Positions 23,648 through 34,950 of a DNA stretch of 64,000 nucleotides are shown piece after piece (within the stretch, counting starts at the first letter, position 1; every line of letters begins with the position of its first letter). The notes under the pieces were generated by a model. The model was given only the letters and a program-made list of their open reading frames with translations, was not told the origin of the DNA and did not search any database. This DNA is from Rhynchosporium graminicola (lineage: Eukaryota > Ascomycota > Leotiomycetes > Helotiales > Ploettnerulaceae): NCBI GenBank assembly GCA_900074885.1, contig FJUW01000001.1, forward strand, positions 682,001 to 746,000, in the 5' to 3' direction. A program made the translations under genes and the position numbers.

Positions 23648-25109
23648 TTCCGGTAAAGAGTGCGGACTGCCCAGCTACAGCCTGTAGCTCAACGCGTTTC
23701 CAGAGGCTCAGCGCATACGAGCAGGAATACCTTCACGCGCAATGACACCAGATATAGCCTTCGTCAATCAACAAACAAGACCATCAATACCTCACAAGTC
23801 CAGAACGAAATTTAAAACTCGTGAGAAATGGTGTATGGAGCAGGATGTCGCGTGTCGCAAAAGTATGAGGCTCAATTGGTCCGGCACCGAAGAAGGGCAC
23901 TGGGAGGACGGAATGATGAGGTCGTGAAGGTCCAACTTAGGTTTCCCAAGGGACGTCGAGAGTAGTTGAAGATGTGGCGAGCTTGTTGACGTTGTAGAAA
24001 TATTTTATGGTAACAACTTGAAGGTGACGGAGAAGGCAGAGAACTCTAGGAACGGTGGGAAATATTCTTTCGATGTCGCCTGGTATGTTATTCGAGAATT
24101 CTGGCCGAGATTCAAGATCAGAGGCGCGCCAAGCGTCAGAGCTGAGAATCTGGGGCGGGCTCCGATTCCTCCCCTCCGCAAGTACAGTACTAATTATACT
24201 TACGAGGTGAGGGGTGGGGCCAGCGCGGGTGAGCTGCAACTTGCAGGATAAGGAGGGGACTGTAATGATCAAGTAAAGGCAAGGTATTCTGAGGCGAATA
24301 TCAACATCTGGGTCTCTTTAGTCTGCTTACATCGGCGAGGTGTACTATTGTCAAGTTCCTGATATTTGAAAAGCGCGACACGAGAAATATACGGATGTAC
24401 CTACGGAGAGGGACCTGGCCAGTCTGGAACAAGAGCCAGTCTCTATACTCTGAAAATACGAACACCCGGATGTTATGCTTCTGACCTTCCCTCTACTGAA
24501 CATCAAGCCTTGCATTGCATTGCATTGCACATTTCAGTATTGAATGTTCACTGTTCATCTTGTGTCGGCGTTTAAAGGTACTTTCCTACATACCTGCATG
24601 CTAGACTTGCAAACAGAAGAATGCATAATAGAAATTTACCCAGCCAAGAGACCACCACATTGGTCATGGTATACGTCAAGTAAGAACATATTCCCATCAT
24701 AGGTCACTCCTCATGATTGCATAGTATTTCGCCATTTTCAGCCATGTATATGCTCTTCTTTGCTGCCTCAGCTGAGTTGGGAGGGAGTGCAGATATCTTA
24801 GGCATGAAAATGAACAAGAGCCAATGTTTTGAAGTAACTTGCAAGAGTAATAACTAGATTGACAATTCAACACGACATCCTCACCATAATAGCTTGAGAT
24901 TGGAAGAAAATCCTACCTGAAGCTACTTCAAGTGGTAGGTGTTTCATCTATTTTATCAGTCATCATAGCCTGCTGCTCGCTTCGCGCAAAAGAACCTTTC
25001 CACTTTGGGCATAGCTGCCGCATCCCGAACTTTTCAATCCCACAACTATTTTCCAACCTCAACCCAGATCTCCTTCAACCATTAACATCCACCATCGACA
25101 ACCGCAACA
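23648..25109. promoter_or_regulatory. Divergent intergenic region, carrier / RPL18
   Basis: These 1.46 kb separate the start codons of two divergent genes. The stretch contains a short (GCATT)n tract near 24512-24530. No ORF in it looks coding. The last 200 bases are the promoter and leader of RPL18. Confidence 0.5.
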
Positions 25110-25994
25110 ATGGGTACGTACCCATCCGCCTCCATATGCAAGTGATGGTCTGGAGTCACTACGATGTATCTTCTTGATCGCAAGATCAGAAGCGCATCAT
25201 AGGGACCGGACCTAGCGCAGCTTTCTCGTGTCACAAGACCGAATTGCAAAGAGCATAATTGGCCATAGGCTGACGATGAGGTTCCTTTAGGTATCGATCT
25301 TGACGCCCACCACGTCCGGAACACTCACCGCAAGGCGCCAAAGAGTGACAATGTCTATCTTAAGCTCCTCGTGAAGCTCTACCGCTTCTTGGCTCGTAAG
25401 TTTTCAACAACCAATCTGCGAAGAGCGGATTTCCTAACATTCACATACAGGCCGAACAGAGTCATCATTCAACAAGGTCGTCCTCCGCCGCCTGTTCATG
25501 TCCCGCATCAACAGACCCCCGGTCTCGATCTCCCGAATCGTTGGAAACACCTCCGAGAAGTCGAACAACAAGACCATCGTTGTTATCGGTACTATCACCG
25601 ATGACAATCGACTTTTGACCGTCCCCAAGCTCAGCGTTGCGGCACTCCGTTTCACTGCTACTGCCCGCGCGCGTATCCTCGCTGCTGGTGGAGAAGTCTT
25701 GACTCTCGATCAATTGGCTCTCCGAGCTCCTACCGGAAGCAACACCCTCCTCCTCCGAGGTCCAAAGAACTCCAGAGAGGCCGTTAAGCACTTTGGCATG
25801 GGTACGTTTAATTTTAGTACCAGTCCTAGTTCTGCTTTCGCGTTACCCTCAGGCTGGATCACGATCATATTCTTGAGAAATCCACTAATGCCAGTCTAGG
25901 TCCCCACAAGCACAAGAAGCCAAAGGTTGAGTCGAAGGGTCGTAAGTTTGAGAAAGCCCGTGGACGTAGGCGCTCGCGCGGTTTCAAGGTCTAA
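25110..25994 (+). CDS. RPL18: 60S ribosomal protein L18 (eL18)
   Basis: Four exons: 25110-25113, 25291-25395, 25451-25801 and 25900-25994; 184 residues, the normal eL18 length. The protein starts [12 protein letters not shown]. It contains [29 protein letters not shown] and [13 protein letters not shown], and ends R-R-S-R-G-F-K-V, all diagnostic. It is part of the large cytosolic subunit. The first exon is just ATGG, followed by a 177-nt intron, the common layout of fungal ribosomal protein genes where the first intron lies at the start codon. It converges on MRM2, with about 400 bases between. Confidence 0.97.
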
Positions 25995-26398
25995 ATACGA
26001 TTACACTGGTGATGTGGGTGTAGTGATTATTTGGTCTTGGCGATTGAGATATACCTGGAGACGATTTCGGCATCTTGTGGGGTCGCTATGGCGAGCTCGG
26101 CGTGGGATGGTTTGCTTGTCGTGACAAAAAATGGAACTCAATTGAAGCATCTGGCGTCTTGTTTGTGATAATGATTCCATCACTTCAGTACATTTCATGA
26201 GTGAGGTAGGCCAATTTATCCATGCTGTGAAATTCATGACCGTCTGAATCAAGAGGATAAGTCACTTGTAGTTGCCCGAGGTCGGTGTTTCGAAGTTTAA
26301 CGGTTGCAAGTAATGAATTCCCGCGTACGTCGTATGCTGTCCCAGTGCGCAAAAGATGCACCTGGATGCGGTTGCCATAGTATGCGTACTGCAGATTA
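25995..26398. other. Intergenic between convergent genes
   Basis: The 3' ends of RPL18 (+) and MRM2 (-) meet here. No other feature is seen. Confidence 0.5.
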
Positions 26399-27735
26399 TT
26401 ATTTCTCTTCTCGAGCTACACTCAAATCCTGCTTCACTTCCTCAGCATGCGCTTCATGTTTCCTCCTCAATGCAACAAAGAAGGCTTCCTTCGATTCCTG
26501 CAGACAATTAGCGGCTCAGGTCAAGCTTCTTAGCTTCGCAATAGTACTTACACTCCGGGAAGACTCAGGTTTCTCTCGATGAACAGACCTAAACATCGCC
26601 CTCAACTGCCTCTCTAGTTCCTTATCCTCCAATCCCTGGTAGAATTTACACACAAAATGCCCGCCATCCCGCAGAGTATCGCGAGCAAACTGCAACGCCG
26701 CATCGCAAAGATCCTGACCTCATATTTAGTTCCAAACTTCTTGTACAACTCGATCGGAATGCAAACTTACCATACTCCCAGCGTGGTCTTTGAAAGGGAT
26801 TCCGCTGGTGTTCATCATCCTAATATACGGGTCACTTAGAGTTCTCTTCCAAAACCCAGTAGTCTGAGGCCAGGGTTCGGACATGTCACTCAACACCACA
26901 TCGACCATGCGTTCCTCGTGTGCCTTGCTCTTCGTCCTCCTTCTTATGATAAGGGGTGGAATGACCTCATCCATGTGACGCTCGTGATCTATATAACTTT
27001 CATCCTGTTCCGACATCAAAGTTTTCCTTTCTTCTTCTTCCTTCGATTCATCGTAGACGGAGAAAATCTGCTCTTTAGGACGCCCGCGAGTTGGGTCTGA
27101 GAGAAATCGTTTCACTTCTGCTTGCACGCCGGTGGAGAGGAAGTTGCCTTGGAATGTTGAGACGCCTTTTGGTGGCTGCGCGGGGATTATATCGATGCCA
27201 ACGATTCGGCCTGTGGGTTTGGTGCGTTCCACCGCTACCTGACCGTTTTGTAAGTACAGTACATCCATCTGGAAGTTGAGGTAATCAGGATCTCGAGACC
27301 TGTGACCAACTCCCTGGTGCATAACCCTGAACATTATTAGCCAACTGCACCGTGTTTGTCTGCATTGGCCTTACCAGATCTACCACTGTCTGCCCAGACT
27401 TGAAGATTCTGTACTTCGCATCAATCTACATCCATCAGCGACTTCGTCGCAAGCTTCGCTTAGTCCCTTGCACATACTTCTAAAAGTTTGAAGGCTGCTC
27501 TGCTTTTCAAGCCCTGGACCTTCGCATCTCGTGCAAACGAGTCCTTTCCTTGTCGACTCTTCCATCTTGTCGAAGAAGAGGACGAGCGAGTGTTCGCAAT
27601 GGCTAAAGATGGTGTTACTGAAATTGGATTGCCAATTGGGTCTCCTCGGCTTTCATGCAAAACCCAATTCGTAGCACTACATGACCCGGTTGGGTAATGT
27701 CTGCGAATTGCCCTCAAGGCAGTGCGCGACAGCAT
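26399..27735 (-). CDS. MRM2: Mitochondrial rRNA 2'-O-methyltransferase (FtsJ family)
   Basis: Six exons on the minus strand: 27478-27735, 27375-27425, 27300-27326, 26771-27238, 26552-26713 and 26399-26497; 354 residues. The Arg/Ser-rich N-terminus (M-L-S-R-T-A-L-R-A-I-R-R) looks like a mitochondrial presequence. FtsJ motifs follow: GLKSRAAFKLLEIDAKYRIF with the first catalytic Lys, the SAM site V-D-L-G-Y-A-P-G-S-W-S-Q (about residues 101-112), VDVVLSDMSEPWPQTTG with the catalytic Asp, and G-G-H-F-V-C-K-F-Y-Q-G. The family methylates a uridine in the large mitochondrial rRNA. A loop of about 45 charged residues (E-E-E-E-R-K-T) interrupts the fold before the Asp motif. The intron 27239-27299 inside the SAM motif needs a weak donor, GTCTCG. 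Confidence 0.92.
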
Positions 27736-28225
27736 ATAGCAATTGACTTTCCCTTCTAAGTTGGAGTATGAGCAGGATGAAGGATTACTTCATTTGATTT
27801 ATGAATGCTCATTAGAGTGGTCCGTGCCGCAGGCTTTTTGGCAAGGCTGAAGAAGGCTGAGGTTCATGAATGCTCGAGGCAAGAGCGATACTGGTATGAA
27901 TTGAGAATAATCAAAATAAAACCTGCGTGAGATGGTAAATCAAATTGCATGCTAGTACCTTGCAGATGGCAAAGTCTGGGATGTCATATGACTTTTTTTT
28001 AAGGTCCTCGCCGAAAGCAATGAGCAACGAGGGAAGTGGGTTCTCGATCACATATTCGGACGCACAGCTATCGTCGAAATTCCTCATTTCATTGTATTTT
28101 GGCGTACACTCATTCTCGTAGTTCCAAGAACACTACCACGTTCCAGTACTCCTCCGATCTAAAGCAACCATGCACCCCGAATCCCATCCAACTCCATATC
28201 CAGGACATAAATTACAGATACACAA
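27736..28225. other. Intergenic, no gene seen
   Basis: It lies between the MRM2 start (minus) and the 3' end of the coiled-coil gene. GAATGCTC occurs twice (near 27803 and 27869), otherwise nothing is recognised. Confidence 0.5.
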
Positions 28226-30458
28226 TCAAGCCAGAAAGCTTGCTCCCACGCCCCGACGATCCTTCTTCAGAGGCGAAAATGCACCAGAGCCGCTGGAAGC
28301 AGCAACAACACTATTCAGTCCTTTTGGACCTGGTAGAGCTCCTTTGCCTAACAGTCTCGCAGGGCCAAGAGCAACTTTAGCTGGTCTTTTTGCAACCTCC
28401 CCATCTTCCACCTCGAAAAGTGTCTTTCCTCCTCCAAGCAACTTGCGCTTCTTCTTCTTTGCTCCTCCATCTTTGCTACTAACGTCTTTTGCTAAAAGCT
28501 TAGAGGCTTTGCCATTGATAAGCTTCGTTGGTTTCTCGATTGTTTTGCTTGGGACAATGGCACCAACGTCGGGTTGCTCGTTCTCTTCGTCTTCCTCTTC
28601 AGCCACCTGCTCTAGTGTACTCACGATCTTAGCCACCTTCATGGGAGCTGGCTTTCTGTTCTTGGCGCCAGCATTGGACTCCCCGAGAATTTTGCTTTTG
28701 ATAGCAGAAGACTTCGCAGCAAGCTTCTTTTGGGGTTTTGGTTTAGCAACAGCTGAGGGTGTCGAGGCACCATCCTCAACACGCAGTGTAGCTTTCTCCT
28801 GTTGCTGGCCTTCAGTTCCTTCAAGCTCATCCTCTTCCTCGGCAACGACTGAATTTGTCTCATTTTCAGGAGTGTCCATGGCTATGTTTGCAGTTCGATT
28901 GAGAAATGGTGTGATAGAAAACATGGACTTCTCTCCAACCATAGTCTGATCCGCCCGACCTCGCTTAACTGGCGCTCTTTTTCCTCTGGCAGCCACACCA
29001 TCTGGCGTACCGATCTCCCCATCGTTGCTGATCTCCAAGGCTCCTCTCTTGCGTCTCTTATTCGCAGGCGCATCTTCCTTAGGTGCAGTGGATCCGGACT
29101 TGACTACTCGGGCGTTGCTGAGCTCTACTTGTGAAGCTTTCAGCTCTTCCTTGGTGGCGCGGAGTTTGGTCCGGAATTGTTCCAGCTTGCTCTCGAGAAC
29201 TGTTTCCCGAGCTTGCAGCACCTTCAACTCTTTCTCTATCTCCTTACGAACACGCTCCATTTCTCGTTTCTCATGCGCCAGCTCACTCTTGATTTCGTCA
29301 ATTTGGCTCTGGTATTCCGACTCAAGTTCCTTTCGTGAATTGTCCTGCCCGCGTTTCTCCCGAGCCAGTTCCTTCTGGAGCTCTTCCACTTGGTTCTGCA
29401 GCTCAGTCTCCGCCTCATTTCGAGCCTTTGCCTTCCCTTTCTTCTCCTTCGTCAAGTCCTTCTGGAGCTCCTCGACTTGGATCTGCAGCTCAGCCTCGAC
29501 CTCCTTGTATGCCTTATCTTTGCCCCGCTTCTCCTTTGCCAATTCCTTCTGTAGCTCCTCCATTTGATTCTGAAATTCAGCCTCAGCTTCCTTATGCGCC
29601 TTTTCCTTCCCTCGCTTCTCCCGAGTGAGGGCCTTCTGCGCCTCGTCGAGCTGTATCTGGAGGTCCATCTCTACTTCTTTGCGCGCCTTAGCCTGCTCCC
29701 GTCTCTCTCGTGCGAGGTCTTTTTGAAGTGTATCCAGCTGGTTCTGTAGTTCGTTTTCTCTCTCACTGGTTTGGCTCTTTTGTGCTGCACGCTTGGAAGC
29801 GCGTTTTTCGGTTTCGAGTTCGACCTCCAAGGTATTGACTTGTCGCTGGAGGGCTAATTTTTCGGCGAGCACGTTTTGTTGAGATGAGGCCTGGGAACGG
29901 AGGTGCTCAAGCTCGGGCTTTAATGTCGCTAGCTCGCGCGAAAGCGACAATTTGTCAGCCAGCACTTTTGCTGAATCTGTCGTGATGCCGTTCATAGAAG
30001 TCAATTCTGCCTGTGTATAGCGTATTAGATCCTACGAATTGGAACAATGTAGAAACATTGATTGAGAAATAATCTACCTTCAAGTTGTTCAATTCTCTTC
30101 CTTGCACGCGAAGCTCACATTCCTGCCTACGAAAATCCTCTTGTATGTCGCTCAATTGATTTCGAAGCTCTGTGGTTGTCTGCTCCAGAATGTCATTCCT
30201 GTCATCTCCGACTGCCAGCTGTTCGTGCAGCTCGTCGTTCTCGTTCTCTAGCAAGAGTATCCGTAATCGTAGTCGTCGCGCACACTCATCCTTGATAATC
30301 ATTTCCGTATTTCGTACATTCTCCTGGTAAGCCAATTCTAAACGTTGCGTTTTGGTTAAATGCTGCTCTGTTGTTAGCTGTGGATAAGCAGCTTTTGTCG
30401 CATGAGGCCATACACTGTCAATAGTGTCGTCTTCATTGTACGTTATCGATGAATCCAT
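28226..30458 (-). CDS. Coiled-coil protein with six 29-residue repeats, basic C-terminus
   Basis: Two exons on the minus strand: 30078-30458 and 28226-30010; 721 residues. I do not recognise the family. Residues about 45-430 are almost all predicted coiled coil. Within them, residues 216-389 are six tandem 29-residue units of the type Q-N-Q-x-E-E-L-Q-K-E-L-A-K-E-K-R-G. The C-terminal half is disordered and very basic, with nuclear-localisation-type clusters (N-K-R-R-K-R-G and K-K-K-K-R-K-L-L), a hydrophobic motif F-S-I-T-P-F-L-N-R-T, K-T-L-F-E-V-E-D-G and a tail A-F-S-P-L-K-K-D-R-R-G. The S-P-x-K site and basic clusters suggest a nuclear, possibly chromosome- or spindle-linked, structural protein; this is inference. 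It is divergent from OST3. Confidence 0.8.
29225..29746 (-). repeat. Six tandem 87-bp coding repeats
   Basis: Inside the coiled-coil gene, six consecutive 87-bp units encode 29-residue repeats. The inner four are most alike and the two outer units are more diverged. Because 29 is not a multiple of seven, the phase shifts by one residue per unit unless hendecads are used. Confidence 0.85.
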
Positions 30459-31008
30459 TGTTGCGACTGATCATGGAATATTACAAGAGCGGTCAGTATA
30501 AATGGGGAGGTCGCAGAATATATTCCCACAGGAGGGGCAGTTGAAGTAAACAAAAGGCGCGAAAGCCATGAGGTGCTTATGTTTACTTTCAAGGCTTGGC
30601 GTTGATGTACAGCACTGGTGGCGTACAGTCTCAGATATACACCGCTGCAAGAATTACGCAGCAGTATCAAACCATTTTCCCATGTTCGTAACATGCTAAG
30701 GTAAACACATTGCCAAAATGATTAAGATAAAGGGACTTTTCGCATCAAAGAGTTTTATGCAATAAGCTAGAGCTTTTGCCGGCAAAATAAAACTCAGGGG
30801 CATCGAAATACAAAGTACCTCCGTATGTAAGTCACCGACTTCGTCCGCCCCGCCCCACCTCACCAGCCACAGCCACAGCCAAAGCCACAGCCACAGCCAG
30901 ACGCAGCTGCCGCCGAGCTGCATGTATGTAGATTGAGGACACCTGTAGAGTGTTTCAATGACAACCAAAATCCAGATCCTGTCCACGCTCTCTTCGTTCA
31001 TCGCCAGA
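30459..31008. promoter_or_regulatory. Divergent promoter region, coiled-coil gene / OST3
   Basis: It separates two divergent genes. It includes an (AGCCAC)n hexamer tract at about 30862-30900. The OST3 frame also has an ATG at 30958, inside this stretch. Confidence 0.5.
30862..30900. repeat. Hexanucleotide microsatellite (AGCCAC)n
   Basis: About six 6-bp copies with one A-for-C change in the middle. Confidence 0.85.
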
Positions 31009-32283
31009 ATGCATTTCCTCAAGGGGCTGGTTGTTTCCCTCTTACCTTTCACAGCACTCGCGGCCAAGACACCCACCGCAGACAAATTCGAGACTTTCCA
31101 TACAAAAGCTCTATCATCATCTCCATTAAAGCTTGACGACACCTTGTATGGGAAGCTCACGTCTGCGCCGAGGGACTACGCAGTCGCCGTACTGCTTACG
31201 GCTCTAGAGCCTCGATTTGGATGTCAATTGTGCCGAGAGTTCCAACCGGAATGGGAACTGCTATCCAAGAGCTGGATTAAGGGAGATAAGAAAGGAGAAT
31301 CGCGTTTGATTTATGGTACTCTGGACTTTGTCGACGGAAAGAATACTTTCCAATCTGCAAGTTCCATTTGCCATTTTACGACTGACTCCAGCTAATAACA
31401 ATGCAGCTCGGCCTCCAAACAGCTCCTGTCATGCTCCTTTTCCAACCAACCATTGGCCCTAATGCCGGAGCAAACAGTGGCCCCATCAGATTTGACTTCA
31501 CCAATGGGTTCGCATAGCTACACTTCTTGATTTTTTATGTTAGGCTAACTATAAGACAGTCCACAATCCGCTGAGCAGGCTCATGCTTGGATTACCCGAC
31601 AGCTGCCAGATCGCGAACATCCTCAAGTTGTCAGACCCATCAATTGGGTACGCGTGATTGCTGTCACGACGACGATTCTCGGGACCATCACCTTCTTGGC
31701 TGTTGCCTGGCCCTATTTGCTACCCATCATCCAAAATCGAAATGTTTGGGCTGCCATCAGTCTGCTCGCCATTTTGCTCTTTACGAGTGGACATATGTTC
31801 AACCATATTCGAAAGGTGCCTTATGTTGCAAGCAATGGCAAGGGAGGTGTGAGCTATTTTGCAGGCGGCTTCTCCAACCAATATGGCTTGGAAACTCAGA
31901 TTGTTGCTGCGATGTGTAAGTCTTTCCATTGGACTAACTAGAGTCTCAAGCTGATTTTTGTTGCAGACGGCATTCTCTCCTTCGCAACCATTTCTCTAGC
32001 ACTCAAGGTCCCACGGATCGCAGACCCCAGGATACAGCAAATAGCTGTTTGCATCTGGGGACTTCTTATTTTCGTGATGTACAGCTTCTTGCTGAGCACG
32101 TTCCGCCGGAAGGTAAGCCATCCTCCCTTAACATGAATCTACCCATATCTTCGACAGCATCGTGTGGCATAGCAGGTGCTATCTGCTCGGTTTTGGAAAG
32201 AAGCTTTGTTCTATACGCGAACAAACTAACTGACTTCTTCACAGAATGGCGGATACCCATTTTGGCTGCCTCCCTTCGCGTAA
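31009..32283 (+). CDS. OST3: Oligosaccharyltransferase subunit OST3/OST6
   Basis: Five exons: 31009-31356, 31407-31507, 31560-31915, 31967-32112 and 32245-32283; 329 residues. OST3/OST6 is the thioredoxin-like subunit of the ER N-glycosylation complex and holds substrate cysteines for glycosylation. M-H-F-L-K-G-L-V-V-S-L-L is a signal peptide. The redox motif is C72-Q-L-C75 in ALEPRFGCQLCREFQPEW. Four membrane helices follow, starting NWVRVIAVTTTILGTITFLA, and the protein ends N-G-G-Y-P-F-W-L-P-P-F-A. An ATG at 30958 in frame would add 17 residues; I prefer 31009 because the signal peptide starts there. The first intron has a GC donor (GCAAGT) and a CTAATAAC branch site. Confidence 0.93.
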
Positions 32284-34647
32284 ATGCTCCCTCTTTGTGC
32301 CACTTTGTGGCTTGAATATCTCGCCAACAATAGATAAAGCATTAAAACTGTGTTGAAAGGCCGATGGGCATGTATCATAGCTTCGATCGAAGCATTTCTA
32401 GGTAGTAACGCGGCTTCGGTAGTCCTTTCCCCTTGCAGCAGTTTTCACAATCTCCCGTTAATACCATGAAACTGGTTCTTTGAATTGGTCGACGAAGCGA
32501 ATGGGCACGCTGAAACCGATAGCTTTTTGTATAGTGTGCGATTAAAGTCCTATTTTAAGTATTTTCATCCTGTTCCGTGACAGCGGGATGATCTTGATTT
32601 TCGTGATATGTTTTAGCACTGCTCGGGGAAGCTATATATCCTTACGAGATATAAATAAAGGATTGTGAAATTCAAGCGCTAAGCTAGCTTCGTTCACTTT
32701 CTAAGCATTTCTAAGTGCAGACATTTGATCGAGATATTGTCATACTCACGCTTTAGCTTTTTGTATAGTCGATTTGGTTTCATCCTTCTATCTAATTGCT
32801 TCGTGCTCATGTAGAACAGTCGAGCCAGTTTTGGTTTTGCCTCTAAGCTTCCAACATGAAGGAGGATGGACTGCTTGCCATATACCAAATCTCCTTCGAT
32901 CACTCCTCTTACATCCGTGTATCTCGTCCTTGCAGATGAAATATAACTCTATGGCCGTGAATTCTGATGAAGTTTCCAAATTTCTGCTCACAAGTCTCTT
33001 CATAACGCGATGAGTGCATAGGAGCTCCAAAATTTTCCATTTTCGAGAAGGTCGACCCCAAGTCTTCGATTGACTAATATGTTCCTGTCTTCGGTCAGCC
33101 ACCAGCTCAGCTATATTTTATATGCAAGAGATATCCGCTGATATCATCAACTGGCTTGCTTGACACTCTAATACTCCACTCTAGCCAGCGGCTCAGCTCC
33201 CTATTTGAAAGGCTCTTTTTATAGCACGCGCCGTGCGTGCGTGCCAGAATCATGTAAGCGGAGCTCCTCCCCCCCTGCCTCAACGTCCCAAGCCTGCATT
33301 GGATGGTGGATCTCTTCTTCTGCGACAACTTCAAAGTCTTGAAAGGATGTCTTTTGGACTTAGCCTGGAAAATTGGTCTTGCTTAAATTCGCCTCCGCCC
33401 CTATTTGCACTATGGGTTTCACGCAGCTACTTTCGTTCAAGCCCGGGCTACAAACATGGTGTTATCTTCAATAATGACTTCACCGATTTCTATGACTAAA
33501 GAAGGCGTCAAAAACTTGCAACTGTCACGCGGTAGAAGTCTTTTCCACAGGTCTTTAGGATGTGGATACATTACTTGAGTTAGGGGTATTGTGATGTACA
33601 TGGTAAAGTCTCGCTTCGGATGATTCGAGGAGAATGAACATGAATATGTCACAGCTGAAGCTCCGATCATGGATCCTTTCCTGGTTTAAATTACTTCGGA
33701 TAAGGAGCCTGTGCAAGCCGACACCAGTCCTGAGTTAGTCCCGAAGCTTGGCCTTGATCCAGAAGAGTTGTCCAAGATTCTCCCGGATTCCGACGCTGCT
33801 CGCAACAACACACTGTTCGTTTTGATGGTCTGACGGAAAAGCTATACTTGGGTTGAGCAATATGAAAAAAGGCCACGTAAATCTATCTAGAAGGCTCCTT
33901 TCTATGGAGTTCCGGTCACTAGTGATTTGACCCTCCACTATGGAGCATCCAAGGTGGATCTGAAAATTCGACGGATCTTAGGAGGCACGATGTACTAAAT
34001 CGTATTTTATACTCTAGTGAAGAGGTCTACAAATGTTTCTATATCGAATATTCACCTCCGACATCTTGTCCACTTTTAATGTCATTCATTTGATATGCAC
34101 GCTGGACTGACTAGAGGGAAAGCTCTTTAGATAAGATGAGTCTTCACAGCTCTGTTAACTTTATATATATCGGGAGCACAGTTCTGCCGATATCATCCCT
34201 GTTAAACATAACTATTGTCAATCTCCTCTCTTGAATTGTGACTACTCGTTGCCGAGTTTTTTGTGCTTGGTCGCACAAGGCAGGTAGGTGCACAAGGCAG
34301 GTATATAATCTACCTCTGTACGGACGAATAGCGAAGCACAGCCATGTCCTAGCTCTACGTAGTGTAACAGATGAGCCTTCGCACCGCAATCACACAATCT
34401 TGAAGAGAGAAAAAATGCGGGGTAAGTCATTGAATACTTGACCTAAATTGCACAGCATCGGCTTCAGTGGTAGATGAGGGGGTAGGAGCAGTGTCATGTA
34501 GCTCGTGGCTGGATTACCGCAAAGTGTAACTAGTCACTATCTTTATATCACCAATATTCCCCTGCTTTTTGAAATGCTTCGCAGCTATCACGCCTAAATT
34601 TGGCGATTGACGAAACATTCACAAAAGCACTGCAGGAAGTCATCAAA
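32284..34647. other. Gene-poor stretch
   Basis: Over 2.3 kb only short ORFs interrupted in all frames are present. It includes a 14-bp perfect palindrome at 32380-32393, TAGCTTTTTGTATAGT repeated near 32519 and 32755, and CACAAGGCAGGTA repeated near 34274-34303. Transposon remains are possible but none is recognisable. Confidence 0.5.
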
Positions 34648-34950
34648 ATGCTCCAAGTCTATCTTGATCCATGTACGATTAATTCGAGAAAGGTCTTGGC
34701 CGGACTTGATCTGATGGGAACCAAATTCGAGCTCAGCACATCGACTATTTTACTGGAGAACACAAAAGCCCTGAGTACCTGAAAATTGTGAGTTCACGAC
34801 TTGAGCTGACAAATTCCCTCTAATAGCCAGCCTCTCGTTGAGAATTTCAGACCTGACCTGATCAAGAATCCCAATGGCACAGTCTCAAGTGCGTCCGACG
34901 GTCCTGATTTCAATATTAAGGAGCCCAATGCAAAACCTCTCACTGACTAG
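34648..34950 (+). pseudogene. Glutathione S-transferase relic (N-terminal domain)
   Basis: Starting M-L-Q-V-Y-L-D-P-C-T-I-N-S-R-K-V-L-A-G-L, the reading continues D-L-M-G-T-K-F-E-L-S and then jumps one frame, near 34740, to I-D-Y-F-T-G-E-H-K-S-P-E-Y-L-K-I. That is a typical GST thioredoxin-fold N-terminus with a broken frame. After an intron-like GTGAGT...AATAG stretch, a third piece reads N-P-N-G-T-V-S-S-A-S-D-G and ...K-E-P-N-A, resembling the NPNGTVPALVDG...ESNAI segment, and ends at a TAG. The C-terminal helical domain is absent. It is probably a dead fragment; an annotated GST gene would be wrong here. Confidence 0.65.

Noticed and set aside
28170..28949. 259-codon plus-strand ORF antisense to the coiled-coil gene
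   Set aside because: It is a Ser-rich shadow of the Lys/Glu-rich coding strand, as is the 180-codon ORF at 29025-29567.
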